Source of the DNA: Streptomyces coacervatus | Lineage (GTDB): Bacteria; Actinomycetota; Actinomycetes; Streptomycetales; Streptomycetaceae | Direction: 5' to 3' | Length of the DNA stretch: 64,000 bases | Assembly: GCF_029223485.1 (NCBI RefSeq) | Contig: NZ_JARHTP010000001.1 | Location: 124,001-188,000, forward strand | Shown here: positions 1-9,230 of the stretch, one piece after another | Layout: each line of letters begins with the position of its first letter | Numbering within the stretch: position 1 is the first letter of the stretch | The notes under the pieces: model-generated | What the model saw: only the letters and a program-made list of their open reading frames with translations | Told to the model about the DNA's origin: nothing | Database searches by the model: none | Position numbers and translations under genes: made by a program

Positions 1-150
1 CCGTACCGGCGGGTGGCGCTCGCCTGTGTGGAGGGGCTCGGCGACCTGGAGGACGCCCGCGCCAGACCCGTACTCAACGAGGCACTCGCCCACCCGGCGC
101 TCGCTCAGGCGGCGGTGCGGGCGCTGTCACGGATCCCGAAGCAGAGGTGA
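1..150 (+). CDS. C-terminal end of a HEAT-repeat-like protein (partial)
   Basis: Frame 1 is open from the window edge and stops with TGA at 148-150, giving 49 residues. The peptide has the helical pattern of a HEAT/PBS-lyase repeat (VALACVEGLGDLEDARARPV, then ALAQAAVRALSRIP). Only the tail is visible, so the full size and partner are unknown. It could be any HEAT-containing scaffold or lyase-like protein. Confidence 0.5.
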   Translation, partial: PYRRVALACVEGLGDLEDARARPVLNEALAHPALAQAAVRALSRIPKQR

Positions 151-204
151 CGCAGGCCTACGGGTGGGGCTGTCGGTCCGTCAACTCCCGACCCTGCAGG
201 CTGC

Positions 205-603
205 TCACTCGCCCACGACCGCGAACGCCTCGATCTCCATGAGGAACTCCGGGCGGGCCAGCGCGGCGACCTGTACCGCGGAGGCCGCGGGGAGCCTGTC
301 GTCGGGTATGTGTACGGCGCGGGCCGCGCGGATCGCGGGCAGGTGCGCCATGTCCGTGACGAAGTAGGTGAGTTTGACGATGTCGTCGAAGGCTGCCCCG
401 GCGGCGGCCAGACAGCGTCGGAGGTTCTCGAAGACCTGGCGGGCCTGGGCCTCGGGGTCGCCCGCGCCGACGGGCTTGCCGTCCTCGTCCAACGCGATCT
501 GGCCGGCGATCGCGACGAAACGCCCGGTGCCCATGACGACGTGGCTGTACTGGGCGGCGGGGAAGACCCCGTCGGGGGCGGTAATCCTGGTCAGCTCACT
601 CAT
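205..603 (-). CDS. RidA family protein (enamine/imine deaminase type)
   Basis: 132 residues, the usual size for the YjgF/YER057c/UK114 family. The protein begins MSELTRITAPDGVFPAAQYS and contains the family hallmarks: FVAIAGQIALD, ARQVFENLRRCLAAAGA, VKLTYFVTD and the C-terminal EIEAFAVV strand. RidA proteins act in the cytoplasm as trimers and hydrolyse reactive enamines made by PLP enzymes. The reading frame stays open upstream of the ATG at 603, but homology starts at MSEL. A real RidA needs a conserved Arg before the final strand; PAASAVQVAALARPEFLMEIE carries an Arg, but the usual R-x-x-V spacing is not obvious, so other family functions are possible. Confidence 0.85.
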   Translation of the reverse strand: MSELTRITAPDGVFPAAQYSHVVMGTGRFVAIAGQIALDEDGKPVGAGDPEAQARQVFENLRRCLAAAGAAFDDIVKLTYFVTDMAHLPAIRAARAVHIPDDRLPAASAVQVAALARPEFLMEIEAFAVVGE

Positions 604-665
604 GCGTCCATCGTGGACCATGGGTCTGACAACGCCCCCGACGGGACCTCGATGTCGCCGGGTGC

Positions 666-2261
666 TCAGCGGCGGAAGCCGAGCAGTCCGTGCAGCGTGG
701 CGCCGTCGGTGGACCCGGACGGCCCCGCCGACATCGTGGCCGCCTTCGTGCTCAGCGGCTTGGGGTCGGGCGTCTTCGGGCACACCGCGTCGATCGCGCC
801 GCCGCTGCGCGGCACCGTGCCGTCGGACAGATACGCAGCCAGGTACTTGTCCAGGCAGGCGTTCCCGCTCAGCGTGATGCCGTGGTTCCCGCCGCCCTGC
901 TCGACCACGAAGCTCGAGCCGGCCAGCAGGCGGTGGACCGTCGCGCCGCCCTCGTACGGGGTGGCCGCGTCGTTGGTCGCCTGGAACAACAGCACCGGCG
1001 GCAGCTTGTCGTTGGCGATGTGCACCGGCTTCAGCGAGTCCGTCGGCCAGAAGGCGCACGGCGCGTTGTACCAGGCGTTGTTCCATGCCATGAACGGCGC
1101 CTTCTCGTACACCGCCCAGTTGTCCTTGCGCCACTGGTTCCAGTCGCGCGGCCAGGAGGCGTCACGGCACTGCACCGAGGCGTAGATGCTGTAGCCGTTG
1201 TCCCCGGACGCGTCGACGGCGGCGAAGTTCTGGTACGCCTCGACCAGCGGGTCGGAGTTCTTGTCGTTCACGTACGCCGCGAACGCCTCGGCCAGATGCG
1301 GCCAGTAGCCGTTGTAGTAGCCGCCGGGGACGAAGGTGTCCTCCAGCTCGGAGGCCCCCACCTTGCCGCCGGCCGGCTTCTTGGCGACCGCCTTGCGCAT
1401 CGCGTACCACTTGGCCTCGATCTTGGCCGGGTCGGTGCCGAGCTTGTACGTCGAGTCGTACTTGGCGATCCAGGCCATGAGGGCCTTCTGGCGGGCGTCG
1501 AAGGCGGAGTCCTGCGAGATGTTGTCGTCGTACCAGACACCGGTCGGGTCGACGATCGAGTCCAGGATCAGGCGCTTCACGCGCTGGGGGAAGAGCTTGG
1601 CGTAGACGGCGCCGAGGTAGGTGCCGTACGAGTAGCCGAAGTAGCTGGTCTGCCGGGCGCCCAGGGCCGCGCGGATCGAGTCCATGTCCTGTACGGCCTG
1701 AATGGTGTTGATGTACGGCAGCAGGCCCCCGTACTTTGTGCCGCAGGCGGCGGCGAAGGACTTGGCGCGGTCGAGGTTGGCCTTCTCCAGGGCCGGAGTG
1801 CTCGGCACGGAGTCCGGGCGCACCGGGTTGAAGTGCCCTGGTTTGCAGTCGAGGGCGGGCTTGCTCTTGCCCACCCCGCGCGGGTCGAAGCCGATGACGT
1901 CGTACTGGGCCGCGACCGCCTTGGGCAGCGACGACGCGACGAATCCGGCGAGCGTGAGGCCGCTGCCGCCGGGACCGCCCGGGTTGACCAGCAGCGGGCC
2001 CTGGCTCTTCTGCGCGGTGTGCTTCACGCGCGAGAGCGCGAGCGTGATCTGCTGCCCGTGCGGGTTCTGGTGGTCGAGCGGAACGTTGAGCGACGCACAC
2101 TGCAGCGTCGGATAGTTCGTGGTGGCGCAGTTCTTCCAGGTCAGTTTCGCGGCGGGAGCGGATTGCGGGGTCTGCGAGGTGCTCGCGCCGGCAGGGAAGG
2201 CCGAGAAACTACCGGCCACGACGACGGCGGCACCGCACAGCACGGCTGCGCGTTTTCTCAT
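666..2261 (-). CDS. Secreted alpha/beta-hydrolase of the tripeptidyl aminopeptidase (TAP) type
   Basis: 531 residues. Residues 1-30 form a Sec signal peptide (MRKRAAVLCG, hydrophobic core, then AGAS). The oxyanion region NPGGPGGSG is near 93-101 and the nucleophile elbow GYSYG places Ser211. The C-terminal TAP-like domain supplies an Asp (LFQATNDAATPY) and a His (GGGNHGI). Such exported enzymes remove tripeptides from secreted proteins or scavenge peptides. The start at 2261 is chosen because GGGAGG lies five bases upstream on the minus strand; an earlier in-frame ATG would precede the signal peptide. The gene ends 62 bases before ridA, on the same strand. Substrate specificity cannot be read from sequence. 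Confidence 0.88.
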   Translation of the reverse strand: MRKRAAVLCGAAVVVAGSFSAFPAGASTSQTPQSAPAAKLTWKNCATTNYPTLQCASLNVPLDHQNPHGQQITLALSRVKHTAQKSQGPLLVNPGGPGGSGLTLAGFVASSLPKAVAAQYDVIGFDPRGVGKSKPALDCKPGHFNPVRPDSVPSTPALEKANLDRAKSFAAACGTKYGGLLPYINTIQAVQDMDSIRAALGARQTSYFGYSYGTYLGAVYAKLFPQRVKRLILDSIVDPTGVWYDDNISQDSAFDARQKALMAWIAKYDSTYKLGTDPAKIEAKWYAMRKAVAKKPAGGKVGASELEDTFVPGGYYNGYWPHLAEAFAAYVNDKNSDPLVEAYQNFAAVDASGDNGYSIYASVQCRDASWPRDWNQWRKDNWAVYEKAPFMAWNNAWYNAPCAFWPTDSLKPVHIANDKLPPVLLFQATNDAATPYEGGATVHRLLAGSSFVVEQGGGNHGITLSGNACLDKYLAAYLSDGTVPRSGGAIDAVCPKTPDPKPLSTKAATMSAGPSGSTDGATLHGLLGFRR

Positions 2262-2396
2262 TGAGTCCTCCCAGGACGGAGGGTTTCGGACCGCGAGTCC
2301 CACGGTCCACGCCGCATCGTCCCGGAAAGCCGCTCCGGAAGAACTCGTTCTGGCAAGACTTGACCCAATCGGGTCGCGGGATGCGCTCGAATGCTC

Positions 2397-3215
2397 TCAA
2401 ATGAGCGTGAGTTGGGTCGGTTCGGACATCGCCGGCTCGGGTGCCTCCGGTGGCCGGATCCGCCGTGGCATCCCCGCGCGCGTGGGGCCGATCCCGTACT
2501 CCTGGGCCAGGTCGTGGACCTGACGGGTGATCCGCCGCTGGTACCACTTGGGGGCGTAGGAGCCGTCCGCGTACAGGCGCTCGTAACGGCGCACCAGGTG
2601 CGGGTGGTGGTGGGCCAGCCAGGCCATGAACCACTCGCGGGCGCCGGGGCGCAGATGCAGCACCAGCGGGGTGACAGAGGTGGCCCCGGAGGCCGCGATC
2701 GCCCGTACGGCGGAACGCAGTTGGGCGGGCTGATCGCTCAGGAACGGGATCACCGGGGCCATCAGCACACCGCACCCGAGGCCGTGCTCGGCGAGCGTGC
2801 GGACCACGTCCAGGCGGCGCTCCGGGGCCGGCGTGCCCGGCTCCACCGTGCGCCACAGCTCGGGGTCGGTGAAGCCGACCGACACCGAGATGCCGACATC
2901 CGTCACCTGCGTCGACTGCACCAGCAGGTCGAGGTCGCGCAGGATCAGCGTGCCCTTGGTGAGGATCGAGAAGGGGTTGGCGTGGTCGCGCAGGGCGGAC
3001 AGGATGCCCGGCATCAGCCGGTAGCGGCCCTCGGCGCGCTGATAGCAGTCCACGTTCGTGCCCATCGCGATGTGCTCGCCCTGCCAGCGGCGCGAGCCGA
3101 GCTGGCGGCGCAGCAACTCCGGGGCGTTCACCTTGACCACGATCTGGGAGTCGAAGTCGAGCCCCGTGTCGAGGTCCAGATAGCTGTGCGTCTTGCGGGC
3201 GAAGCAGTACACGCA
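2397..3215 (-). pseudogene. 3' (C-terminal) half of a split Rv2578c/SPL-like radical SAM gene
   Basis: Translation from the island junction reads CVYCFARKTHSYLDLDTG and continues for about 270 residues to the stop at 2397. It includes NVDCYQRAEGRYRLMPGIL and the family-typical tail ending in PTQLTLI. The last two cysteines of the radical SAM CxxxCxxC motif are here. The first two, and all upstream sequence, are missing at this site but present at 42750-42995. The frame runs open into the inserted DNA, but that stretch shows no homology. The family resembles spore photoproduct lyase; its substrate is not established. The fragment has no start signal of its own and is presumed non-functional. 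Confidence 0.9.
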
Positions 3216-3227
3216 AGTGCATGCACT
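3206..3227. other. Left junction (attL) of the integrated element
   Basis: Plus strand reads AGTACaCGCA at 3206-3215, followed at once by the perfect 12-bp palindrome AGTGCATGCACT (3216-3227). The bases left of the junction code for the radical SAM protein; the palindrome belongs to the inserted DNA. The partner site at 42761-42770 reads AGTACtCGCA. The single mismatch assigns the crossover to the shared CGCA. This is inference from joining two gene halves, not a match to a known integrase site. Confidence 0.75.
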
Positions 3228-3464
3228 CCCGCAAGGCCTCGGGCGGGCCACTGGCGCCTGCTGGCACGGGCCCGGACACGTCGCAGGCCCCCGGGGAGGG
3301 GCAGCCATGACATCCCCAGGGCCTGGCTTGGGGAAACCGGGACAACATGGACATGTCATTGTCGGTGGGGCCTGAGACCATCGAAGCGAGGCGAAACCCC
3401 CCCTCACGGGACAGCAGTTGACGATGGAGACAACGCGCACCATGAGACCGGCACTGAACAAGGA

Positions 3465-4127
3465 GTGGACCGTAGGCACACCTATGCCGGACAGGCCGAC
3501 GACCTGATCGCCACGGCCCGCGGCGTCGACTCGATGTACGTGGAGTGGCGCAGGAGCCACCGGACCGGCATGCGCAAGACGCAGGAGGACATCAACGACC
3601 GCTACGCGCAGAGCGGCGTCACGCGCGCGTACGTGTCCAACGTCGTGCCCGGCTTCTTCCAGACACCCGCGTACGCCACGGCGCTCATGGAGGCCATCAC
3701 CGACTTCCAGGGCACCCCCAACGACATCTCCGAGGCTGTCGCGGCCCGAGTCGCCCGGAGCCGGTTCCTGTACGAGGGTGGCCACCGGTTCGTCGTGCTC
3801 ATGGAGGAGTGCGTGCTGCGCTATCGCGTGGGCGACGCCGAGACGATGGCGGGACAGCTGAGGCATCTGCTGACCGTGATGCCGCTTCCTTCCGTATCGC
3901 TGGGCGTCATCCCGTTCACCGCGCAACGGACGATGTGGCCGCTGGAGGCGTTCTACCTCCATGACGGCACACGCAGTGTCGTGGAAACCCTCACGGCCGA
4001 GGTCAATGTGGTGCAGCCGCGTGAACTCGCTGACTACCGCAAGGCGTTCGGGGAGCTGACGAAGATGGCCGTCCACGGCAACGCCGCCCGCGCCTTGATC
4101 GAGTCGGCGATCACCTCCCTGGGATGA
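3465..4127 (+). pseudogene. DUF5753 regulator lacking its helix-turn-helix domain
   Basis: The frame encodes the C-terminal DUF5753 domain of the Streptomyces XRE-DUF5753 family: MYVEWRR, YVSNVVPGFFQTPAYATAL, ARSRFLYEGGHRFVVLMEE, LLTVMPLPSVSLGVIPF. Normal members have an N-terminal DNA-binding domain of about 80 residues; upstream sequence here shows none, although the frame stays open. A GTG at 3465 with AAGGAG directly before it could start a shortened protein. Loss of the N-terminus 250 bases inside the left island edge suggests truncation during island formation. Intact relatives often pair with a DUF397 gene, which is absent here. Confidence 0.75.
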
Positions 4128-4286
4128 CGTTGCGCAATTCTCCGCAATTTCGTTGAGGCCAAACTCCAGCTCTCCGTACGGTCGTTGGCGTCGCCGGGCA
4201 GGTCCAGGCTCCCCTCGGCGGGAGTGGAGGAGTCCCGCTCATCCCCCATTGCGAGCGGAACATCCCAGCCCCGAGGAGACGGCCCC

Positions 4287-4703
4287 GTGAGCGTCATGAC
4301 CAGACCCACCGCAGTTGGACCGCCCGGCTACACCGAAACCCTCCCGTGCGAGCCCAAGACCGCCCGCCGTGCCCGGCGCCTTGTCTCGGGCGCGCTGAAC
4401 ACCTGGGGCATAGCCGAGTTGGTGGATGCGGGCACACTGATCGTCTCCGAGCTGGTGGGCAACGCGGTCCGCCACACCTCGTGCCGTCTGGTCCGGGTAT
4501 CCGTCCGGCGCGTCAAGGACGATCTCGTACGGATCGGCGTCACCGACAGATCCCACGCCCTGCCGAGAATGGATCTGGTCGCCGAGGGCGATGAGACCGG
4601 GCGCGGCCTGGTGCTGGTCGACGCGCTCTCGTACCGCTGGGGCTACGACGAAATGCGCTGGGGCAAGACCGTCTGGGCGGAGCCGGCGGTCTCACCGTGC
4701 TGA
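4287..4703 (+). CDS. ATP-binding protein, RsbW/anti-sigma-like HATPase
   Basis: 138 residues with the single-domain HATPase fold common in Streptomyces. The N-box is LIVSELVGNAVRH, followed by the ATP-lid Asp/Gly region (VTDRSHALP) and GRGLVLVDALSYRWGYDE, ending GKTVWAEPA. Such proteins act as serine-kinase-like anti-sigma or anti-anti-sigma switches in the cytoplasm. GTG at 4287 is preferred because GAGGAG lies eight bases upstream; the frame is open further up. The 3' end overlaps the next gene by seven bases. The actual partner is not in the window. Confidence 0.8.
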   Translation: MSVMTRPTAVGPPGYTETLPCEPKTARRARRLVSGALNTWGIAELVDAGTLIVSELVGNAVRHTSCRLVRVSVRRVKDDLVRIGVTDRSHALPRMDLVAEGDETGRGLVLVDALSYRWGYDEMRWGKTVWAEPAVSPC

Positions 4704-5020
4704 CCGTACGGCTACTGCCCGAAGACGAACTGGCGGGCGTCGCCGATCCGGAGCGGTGCGTCGAGCCGGCCGTACCTCGCCGCGCCGAGGGCGCGATCAC
4801 CGTCCGCGCCCTGCGGATGACGCCCGCCGACCTCGTACGGCTCCGCATAGAAACCGATCTGGCCCTGGCGGACATGCGCACCGAAGCCATGCACGCCGAG
4901 GCCACCTGGCCCCAACGACTCGCGCAGTGGCACGCGGATGGGCGAACCGCCGTCGAGGCCAATGAGCTGGATACGGCCCTGCTCTCCCGTGTCCTGCACG
5001 GCCTGCGGGCCTCCTTGTAG
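4697..5020 (+). CDS. Small conserved-looking hypothetical protein coupled to the HATPase gene
   Basis: 107 residues, starting at a GTG that overlaps the upstream stop as GTGCTGA, which indicates translational coupling. The sequence is acidic and helical (TPADLVRLRIETDLALADMR, then EANELDTALLSRVLHGLRASL) with no membrane segment or known motif. Co-translation with an ATP-binding switch protein suggests a regulatory partner. No function can be assigned. Confidence 0.6.
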   Translation: MLTVRLLPEDELAGVADPERCVEPAVPRRAEGAITVRALRMTPADLVRLRIETDLALADMRTEAMHAEATWPQRLAQWHADGRTAVEANELDTALLSRVLHGLRASL

Positions 5021-5198
5021 CAGCCACAGACCCCGCCCGGTGTACGGAAAGGACCCCGGGCGGAACAGCGCGCTTGTGTCCGCCCCAGGCGGGCCGGAGC
5101 CGCTCCAGATCCGCGCTGGCAGGAAGCGGCACAGCGGATCTGATCAAGACCTCTCGCTCCGGCTGAGCGGGAGGAAGCCCAGAGAACAGGAGTGCACG

Positions 5199-5766
5199 AT
5201 GCCCGAGAACTCCGTCATCCAGCCCGTTGAGGACGGGCGGAGGCCGCAGCCGTGCCTCGATGGCGTTCCGCGAGGAACTGTCGGCCGCCCACGGTGACCG
5301 AGTGCACATCAGCCCCCAGGACGAGTGCGGCCTTCTGGACCTGGCCCCGTGGCTGGAAACCCCGGATCCCGGCACCAAGGTCTACTGCTGCGGACCGGCG
5401 CCGCTGCTGGCGGCCGTCGAGCTGGCCTGCGCCGCCTGGCCGCCGTACAGCCTGCGCACCGAGCGCACCGCCGGCGCCCTGCCGGAGCCCGTCCACCAGA
5501 CCGCCTTCGAGGTGGAGCTACGCCGCACGGGCCGCACCGTGACGGTCATGCCGGACACCTCCGTCCTGCACGCCATACGACAGGTGGGAGCCGACGTCCT
5601 GTCCTCCTGCGAGCAGGGAACCTGCGGCACCTGCCTCACGCCGGTGCTGGAAGGGACGCCCGATCACCGGGACTCGATCCTCGCCGACCACGAACGGGCC
5701 GCGAACGACTGCATGCTCCCGTGCGTGTCCCGCTCCCGCGGTGACCGCCTAGTCCTCGACCTCTGA
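5199..5766 (+). pseudogene. Phthalate-dioxygenase-reductase-type P450 reductase with an internal deletion
   Basis: The original start remains: ATG at 5199 (MPENSVIQPVEDG) behind ACAGGAG. After about 13 codons the frame shifts, and the C-terminal half appears in another frame from about 5227: GRSRASMAFREEL (NAD-domain end), VYCCGPAPLLAAVE, then a plant-type 2Fe-2S domain with CEQGTCGTC and, further on, CMLPC. Intact PDR/VanB-family reductases are about 315 residues; roughly 170, covering the FMN-binding and most of the NAD-binding domain, are missing. The gene sits 55 bases before a P450 and would have been its electron donor. An in-frame GTG or ATG could still express the ferredoxin part. Confidence 0.75.
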
Positions 5767-5821
5767 GCAGCACCCGCAGACATGCCCCCGTGCCTCGTGC
5801 CCTTTTCCGTTTGGAGCCGCC

Positions 5822-7036
5822 ATGACCCACGCACCGGCCCCGGCCTTCTCGCTCCCCACGAGTGACGCGGACCCCTTCGCCGCCGAACATCTGGCACAAC
5901 CCGAGCCGCTGCACCAGCAGTTGCGGCAAGCCGGTCCCGTCGTCCACCTGACCCGCTACAACGTGTACGCGCTGGCCCGCTACCGCGAGGTGCACGCCGC
6001 CCTGGTCGACTGGCAGACCTTCCAGTCCGCCGCCGGCGTCGGACTGGCCAACTTCCGTCACGAGAAACCCTGGCAGCCGCCGAGCCTGCTGCTGGAAGCC
6101 GATCCGCCGCACCACGACGCCCCGCGCCGTGTCCTGCGCGAGATCCTCGCACCACCCGCCCTGCGGCAACTGCGCGCGACGTGGCAGACGGTCGCCGAGG
6201 AACTCGTCGACACCGTACTGGCCGACCGGGGCAGGCAGTTCGACGCCTTCACGGACCTGGCCAGTGCGTTTCCGCTACGTGTGTTCCCCGACGCCGTCGG
6301 GCTGGGGCCCGAGGGACGGGACAACCTTCTGCCTTACGGCAACATGGCCCTCAACGCCTTCGGGCCGGCCAACGACCTCGTTAAGGCCGACGCTGACAGG
6401 GCGGCCGAGTTGTCGGCCTGGGTGAACGCCCAGTGCGCCCGCGAGGCGCTGAGCGAGGACGGTTTCGGCTCCCGTATCTGGGCAGCCGCCGACCGCGGCG
6501 ACCTCACGCACACCCAGGCACCCCTGGTGGTGCGCTCCCTGCTCACCGCCGGCGTCGGCACCACCGTCCACGGCCTCGCCGCCACCCTCTACGCCTTCGC
6601 CACCCACCCCGACCAGTGGCAACGACTGTGCGAGCGACCCGAGTTGGCACGTGTGGCGTTCGACGAAGCGGTGCGCTGGCAGTCACCCGTGCAGACCTTC
6701 TTCCGTACCGCTACCACCGACGTCACCATTGCCGGCGCCCTCATCCCCGAGGGCACGAAGATCCTCATGTTCCTCGGCGCCGCCAACCGCGACCCGGCCC
6801 GCTGGCTCGATGCCGACCGCTTCGACCTCACCCGGGACCCCTCCGGCCACGTCGGCTTCGGCATGGGCATCCACCAGTGCGTCGGCCAGCACGTCGCCCG
6901 CCTGGAGGCCGAGGCCCTGCTGACCGCCCTCGCCCGCCGCGTGGAACGCATCGAGCTCACCGAACCCCGCCGCCATCTCAACAACACCCTGCGCTCCTGG
7001 GCAGCGCTCCCCGTCACCGTGCGGCCCGCAAGGTGA
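5822..7036 (+). CDS. Cytochrome P450, probable oxidative demethylase
   Basis: 404 residues, soluble bacterial class. The I-helix oxygen motif AGVGTT is at 243-248, ExxR is EAVR at 282-285, and the heme loop [10 protein letters not shown] places the ligand at Cys353. The layout recalls CYP199-like aromatic-acid demethylases, but this is family-level recognition only. The next two genes handle formaldehyde through mycothiol, and the preceding gene is a PDR-type reductase. I infer that the P450 removes a methyl group from an O- or N-methylated compound and releases formaldehyde. Because the neighbouring reductase is broken, electrons must come from elsewhere, or the enzyme is idle. Confidence 0.88.
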   Translation: MTHAPAPAFSLPTSDADPFAAEHLAQPEPLHQQLRQAGPVVHLTRYNVYALARYREVHAALVDWQTFQSAAGVGLANFRHEKPWQPPSLLLEADPPHHDAPRRVLREILAPPALRQLRATWQTVAEELVDTVLADRGRQFDAFTDLASAFPLRVFPDAVGLGPEGRDNLLPYGNMALNAFGPANDLVKADADRAAELSAWVNAQCAREALSEDGFGSRIWAAADRGDLTHTQAPLVVRSLLTAGVGTTVHGLAATLYAFATHPDQWQRLCERPELARVAFDEAVRWQSPVQTFFRTATTDVTIAGALIPEGTKILMFLGAANRDPARWLDADRFDLTRDPSGHVGFGMGIHQCVGQHVARLEAEALLTALARRVERIELTEPRRHLNNTLRSWAALPVTVRPAR

Positions 7037-7095
7037 CCTCCGGCAACCGCACCCCGTCCCACCCACCCACAGCGCACAGCGAGAGGACCACCTCC

Positions 7096-8181
7096 ATGCC
7101 CCACCATGTACGCGGTGTCGTTGCCCGCGCCAAAGGCGAGCCGGTAGCCGTCGAGACGATCGTCGTGCCCGACCCGGGCCCGGGAGAGGCTGGGGTGAAA
7201 GTCCAGGCGTGCGGTGTCTGCCACACCGACCTGCACTACCGCGACGGGGGCATCAACGACGACTTCCCCTTCCTCCTCGGGCACGAGGCGGCCGGCGTCG
7301 TCGAAGAAGTCGGCCCCTCAGTGACGGACGTCCAACGCGGCGACTTCGTCATCCTCAACTGGCGCGCCGTGTGCGGCCGCTGCCGCGCCTGCCGGCGCGG
7401 ACGCCCCCAGTACTGCTTCGACACCCACAACGCCGCACAGAAGATGACTCTCCTGGACGGCACCGAGCTCTCGCCCGCCCTCGGTATCGGAGCCTTCGCC
7501 GAGAAGACGCTGGTCGCCGCCGGGCAGTGCACGAAGGTCGACCCGGCCGCCTCACCGGCCGCGGCCGGTCTGCTCGGCTGCGGGGTGATGGCCGGCATCG
7601 GCGCGGCGATCAACACCGGCAACGTCGGCCGAGGAGACACGGTGGCCGTCATCGGCTGCGGTGGCGTCGGGGATGCCGCGATCGTCGGGTCCCATATGGC
7701 TGGTGCGGCCAAGGTCATCGCCGTCGACATCGACGACCGCCAGCTGGCCACCGCCAAGAGCCTGGGCGCCACCCACACCGTCAACTCCAAGGAGACCGAC
7801 CCGGTCGAGGCGATCCGCGAGCTGACCGGCGGGTTCGGCGCCGACACCGTCATCGAGGCCGTCGGCCGACCGGAAACCTACCGGCAGGCCTTCTACGCCC
7901 GCGACCTCGCCGGCACGGTGGTCCTGGTCGGGGTGCCCACCCCGGAGATGACGCTCGAGCTGCCGCTGCTGGACGTCTTCGGCCGCGGCGGAGCCCTGAA
8001 GTCCTCCTGGTACGGCGACTGCCTGCCCTCCCGCGACTTCCCGATGCTCATCGACCTCTACCTGCAGAGTCGGCTGGACCTGGACGCCTTCGTCACCGAG
8101 ACGATCGCCCTGGACGAGGTCGAGGACGCCTTCGTCCATATGCACCGGGGCGACGTCCTGCGTTCGGTGGTGATGCTGTGA
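7096..8181 (+). CDS. S-(hydroxymethyl)mycothiol dehydrogenase-like zinc alcohol dehydrogenase
   Basis: 361 residues, the expected length for the MscR/class III-type medium-chain dehydrogenases of actinobacteria. Catalytic zinc ligands are visible in [10 protein letters not shown] and GHEAAG. The structural zinc lobe [15 protein letters not shown] and the nucleotide fold [11 protein letters not shown], followed by VIAVDIDD, are intact. The family oxidises the spontaneous formaldehyde-mycothiol adduct to S-formylmycothiol with NAD. It lies 59 bases after the P450 and overlaps the next gene by one base, so the three form one operon for a reaction that releases formaldehyde. Confidence 0.88.
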   Translation: MPHHVRGVVARAKGEPVAVETIVVPDPGPGEAGVKVQACGVCHTDLHYRDGGINDDFPFLLGHEAAGVVEEVGPSVTDVQRGDFVILNWRAVCGRCRACRRGRPQYCFDTHNAAQKMTLLDGTELSPALGIGAFAEKTLVAAGQCTKVDPAASPAAAGLLGCGVMAGIGAAINTGNVGRGDTVAVIGCGGVGDAAIVGSHMAGAAKVIAVDIDDRQLATAKSLGATHTVNSKETDPVEAIRELTGGFGADTVIEAVGRPETYRQAFYARDLAGTVVLVGVPTPEMTLELPLLDVFGRGGALKSSWYGDCLPSRDFPMLIDLYLQSRLDLDAFVTETIALDEVEDAFVHMHRGDVLRSVVML

Positions 8182-8813
8182 TGACCGGCGTCCGCATCGA
8201 GCACGTCATCACCTCAGGCACCTTCAGTCTGGACGGCGGCACCTGGAACGTCGACAACAACGTCTGGATCGTCGGCGACGACCACGAGGCGGTCGTCATC
8301 GACGCCGCCCACGACGCGGAGGCCATCGCCCGTGCCGTCGGAGACCGCCGTCTGACCGCCATCGTGTGTACCCATGCCCACAACGACCACATCAACGCGG
8401 CTCCCGCCCTCGCCAAGGCCACCGGCGCGCCCGTCCTCGTCCACCTGGACGACCGGCTGCTGTGGAAGCACACCCACCCCGACCACGACCCCGGCGGTTA
8501 CCTCTCCGACAACCAGCGCATCCCCGTCGCGGGCACGGAACTGCAAGTGCTGCACACCCCTGGGCACACGCCCGGGGCCATCTGCCTGTACCTGCCCTCG
8601 CTCAACACCGTCTTCACGGGCGACACGCTGATTGCGGGGGGTCCAGGAGCGACCGGTCGGTCGTACTCGAACTTCCCGACCATCATCCGCTCGATCCGGG
8701 ACCGCCTCCTTGTGCTGCCACCGGCCACGGAAGCGCGCACCGGGCACGGACAGCCCACCACCATCGGCGCTGAAGCTCCCCACCTCGCCGACTGGATTGC
8801 ACGAGGTCACTGA
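8181..8813 (+). CDS. MBL-fold metallo-hydrolase, probable S-formylmycothiol hydrolase
   Basis: 210 residues. The metal motif THAHNDH is in the expected place, followed by HTPGHTPGAICLYL, FTGDTL and GHGQPTT, which together give the two-zinc beta-lactamase/glyoxalase II site. The ATG overlaps the stop of the dehydrogenase (TGATGA), so the two are translationally coupled. By analogy with glyoxalase II-like partners in this context, it would hydrolyse the S-formyl thioester to formate and free mycothiol. The role is inferred from context. Confidence 0.85.
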   Translation: MTGVRIEHVITSGTFSLDGGTWNVDNNVWIVGDDHEAVVIDAAHDAEAIARAVGDRRLTAIVCTHAHNDHINAAPALAKATGAPVLVHLDDRLLWKHTHPDHDPGGYLSDNQRIPVAGTELQVLHTPGHTPGAICLYLPSLNTVFTGDTLIAGGPGATGRSYSNFPTIIRSIRDRLLVLPPATEARTGHGQPTTIGAEAPHLADWIARGH

Positions 8814-8823
8814 GTGGCGGCGC

Positions 8824-9114
8824 TCAGCGAGGATGCCCTGCCAGATGGGGGCCGTGAGCCTCGGTGATCCGCGCACCGGGCGGGCCCTTGGCGCCGTCGC
8901 CGCACGAACGTTGCTCCCACGCCTCATCCGGCGCCTGGCTGAAGAGATGGTCGATCCGGCCAAAGCGGGGCACCAGCTGGGACTTCGGGACGGCAAGCAC
9001 GTAGCCGACTGAGGCTTCTTCCAGCATCCGGCGAAAGCGCCACTCCTGGCCGTAGGCGGCATCCGCGGTCACCCAGGCGATCGACAGCGGACGCCCTCTT
9101 CCGTCGGCGAACAC
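8824..9114 (-). pseudogene. IS701-family transposase fragment
   Basis: About 95 residues match the core of actinobacterial IS701-type DDE transposases: WVTADAAYGQEWRFRRMLEE, VGYVLAVPKSQLVPRFG and the DHLFSQAPDEAWEQRSCGDG stretch. Both the N-terminal part and the C-terminal end are missing, and no terminal inverted repeats were found. Its upstream edge abuts the truncated start of the LacI gene, so insertion or decay of this element probably removed that regulator's N-terminus. Confidence 0.7.
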
Positions 9115-9230
9115 ATCCTCGCCTGCCGCGCCACGACACGCTCGGGCGCGACACAGCCCTCGACCCCACGCCGCAACCGATCGCGTACAGCGCCGAGTCG
9201 GCGGGCGTATCGGTTCCGACCGTCTCGAAG

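Noticed and set aside
205..1134. Long minus-strand frame as a 309-residue fusion of RidA with another domain
   Set aside because: The extra N-terminal part is a shadow of the adjacent peptidase gene; RidA homology starts at the ATG at 603.
2391..4127. Long plus-strand frame read as one large protein ending in DUF5753
   Set aside because: The first 350 or so codons lie opposite the radical SAM gene half and cross the island junction; only the last 220 show family homology.
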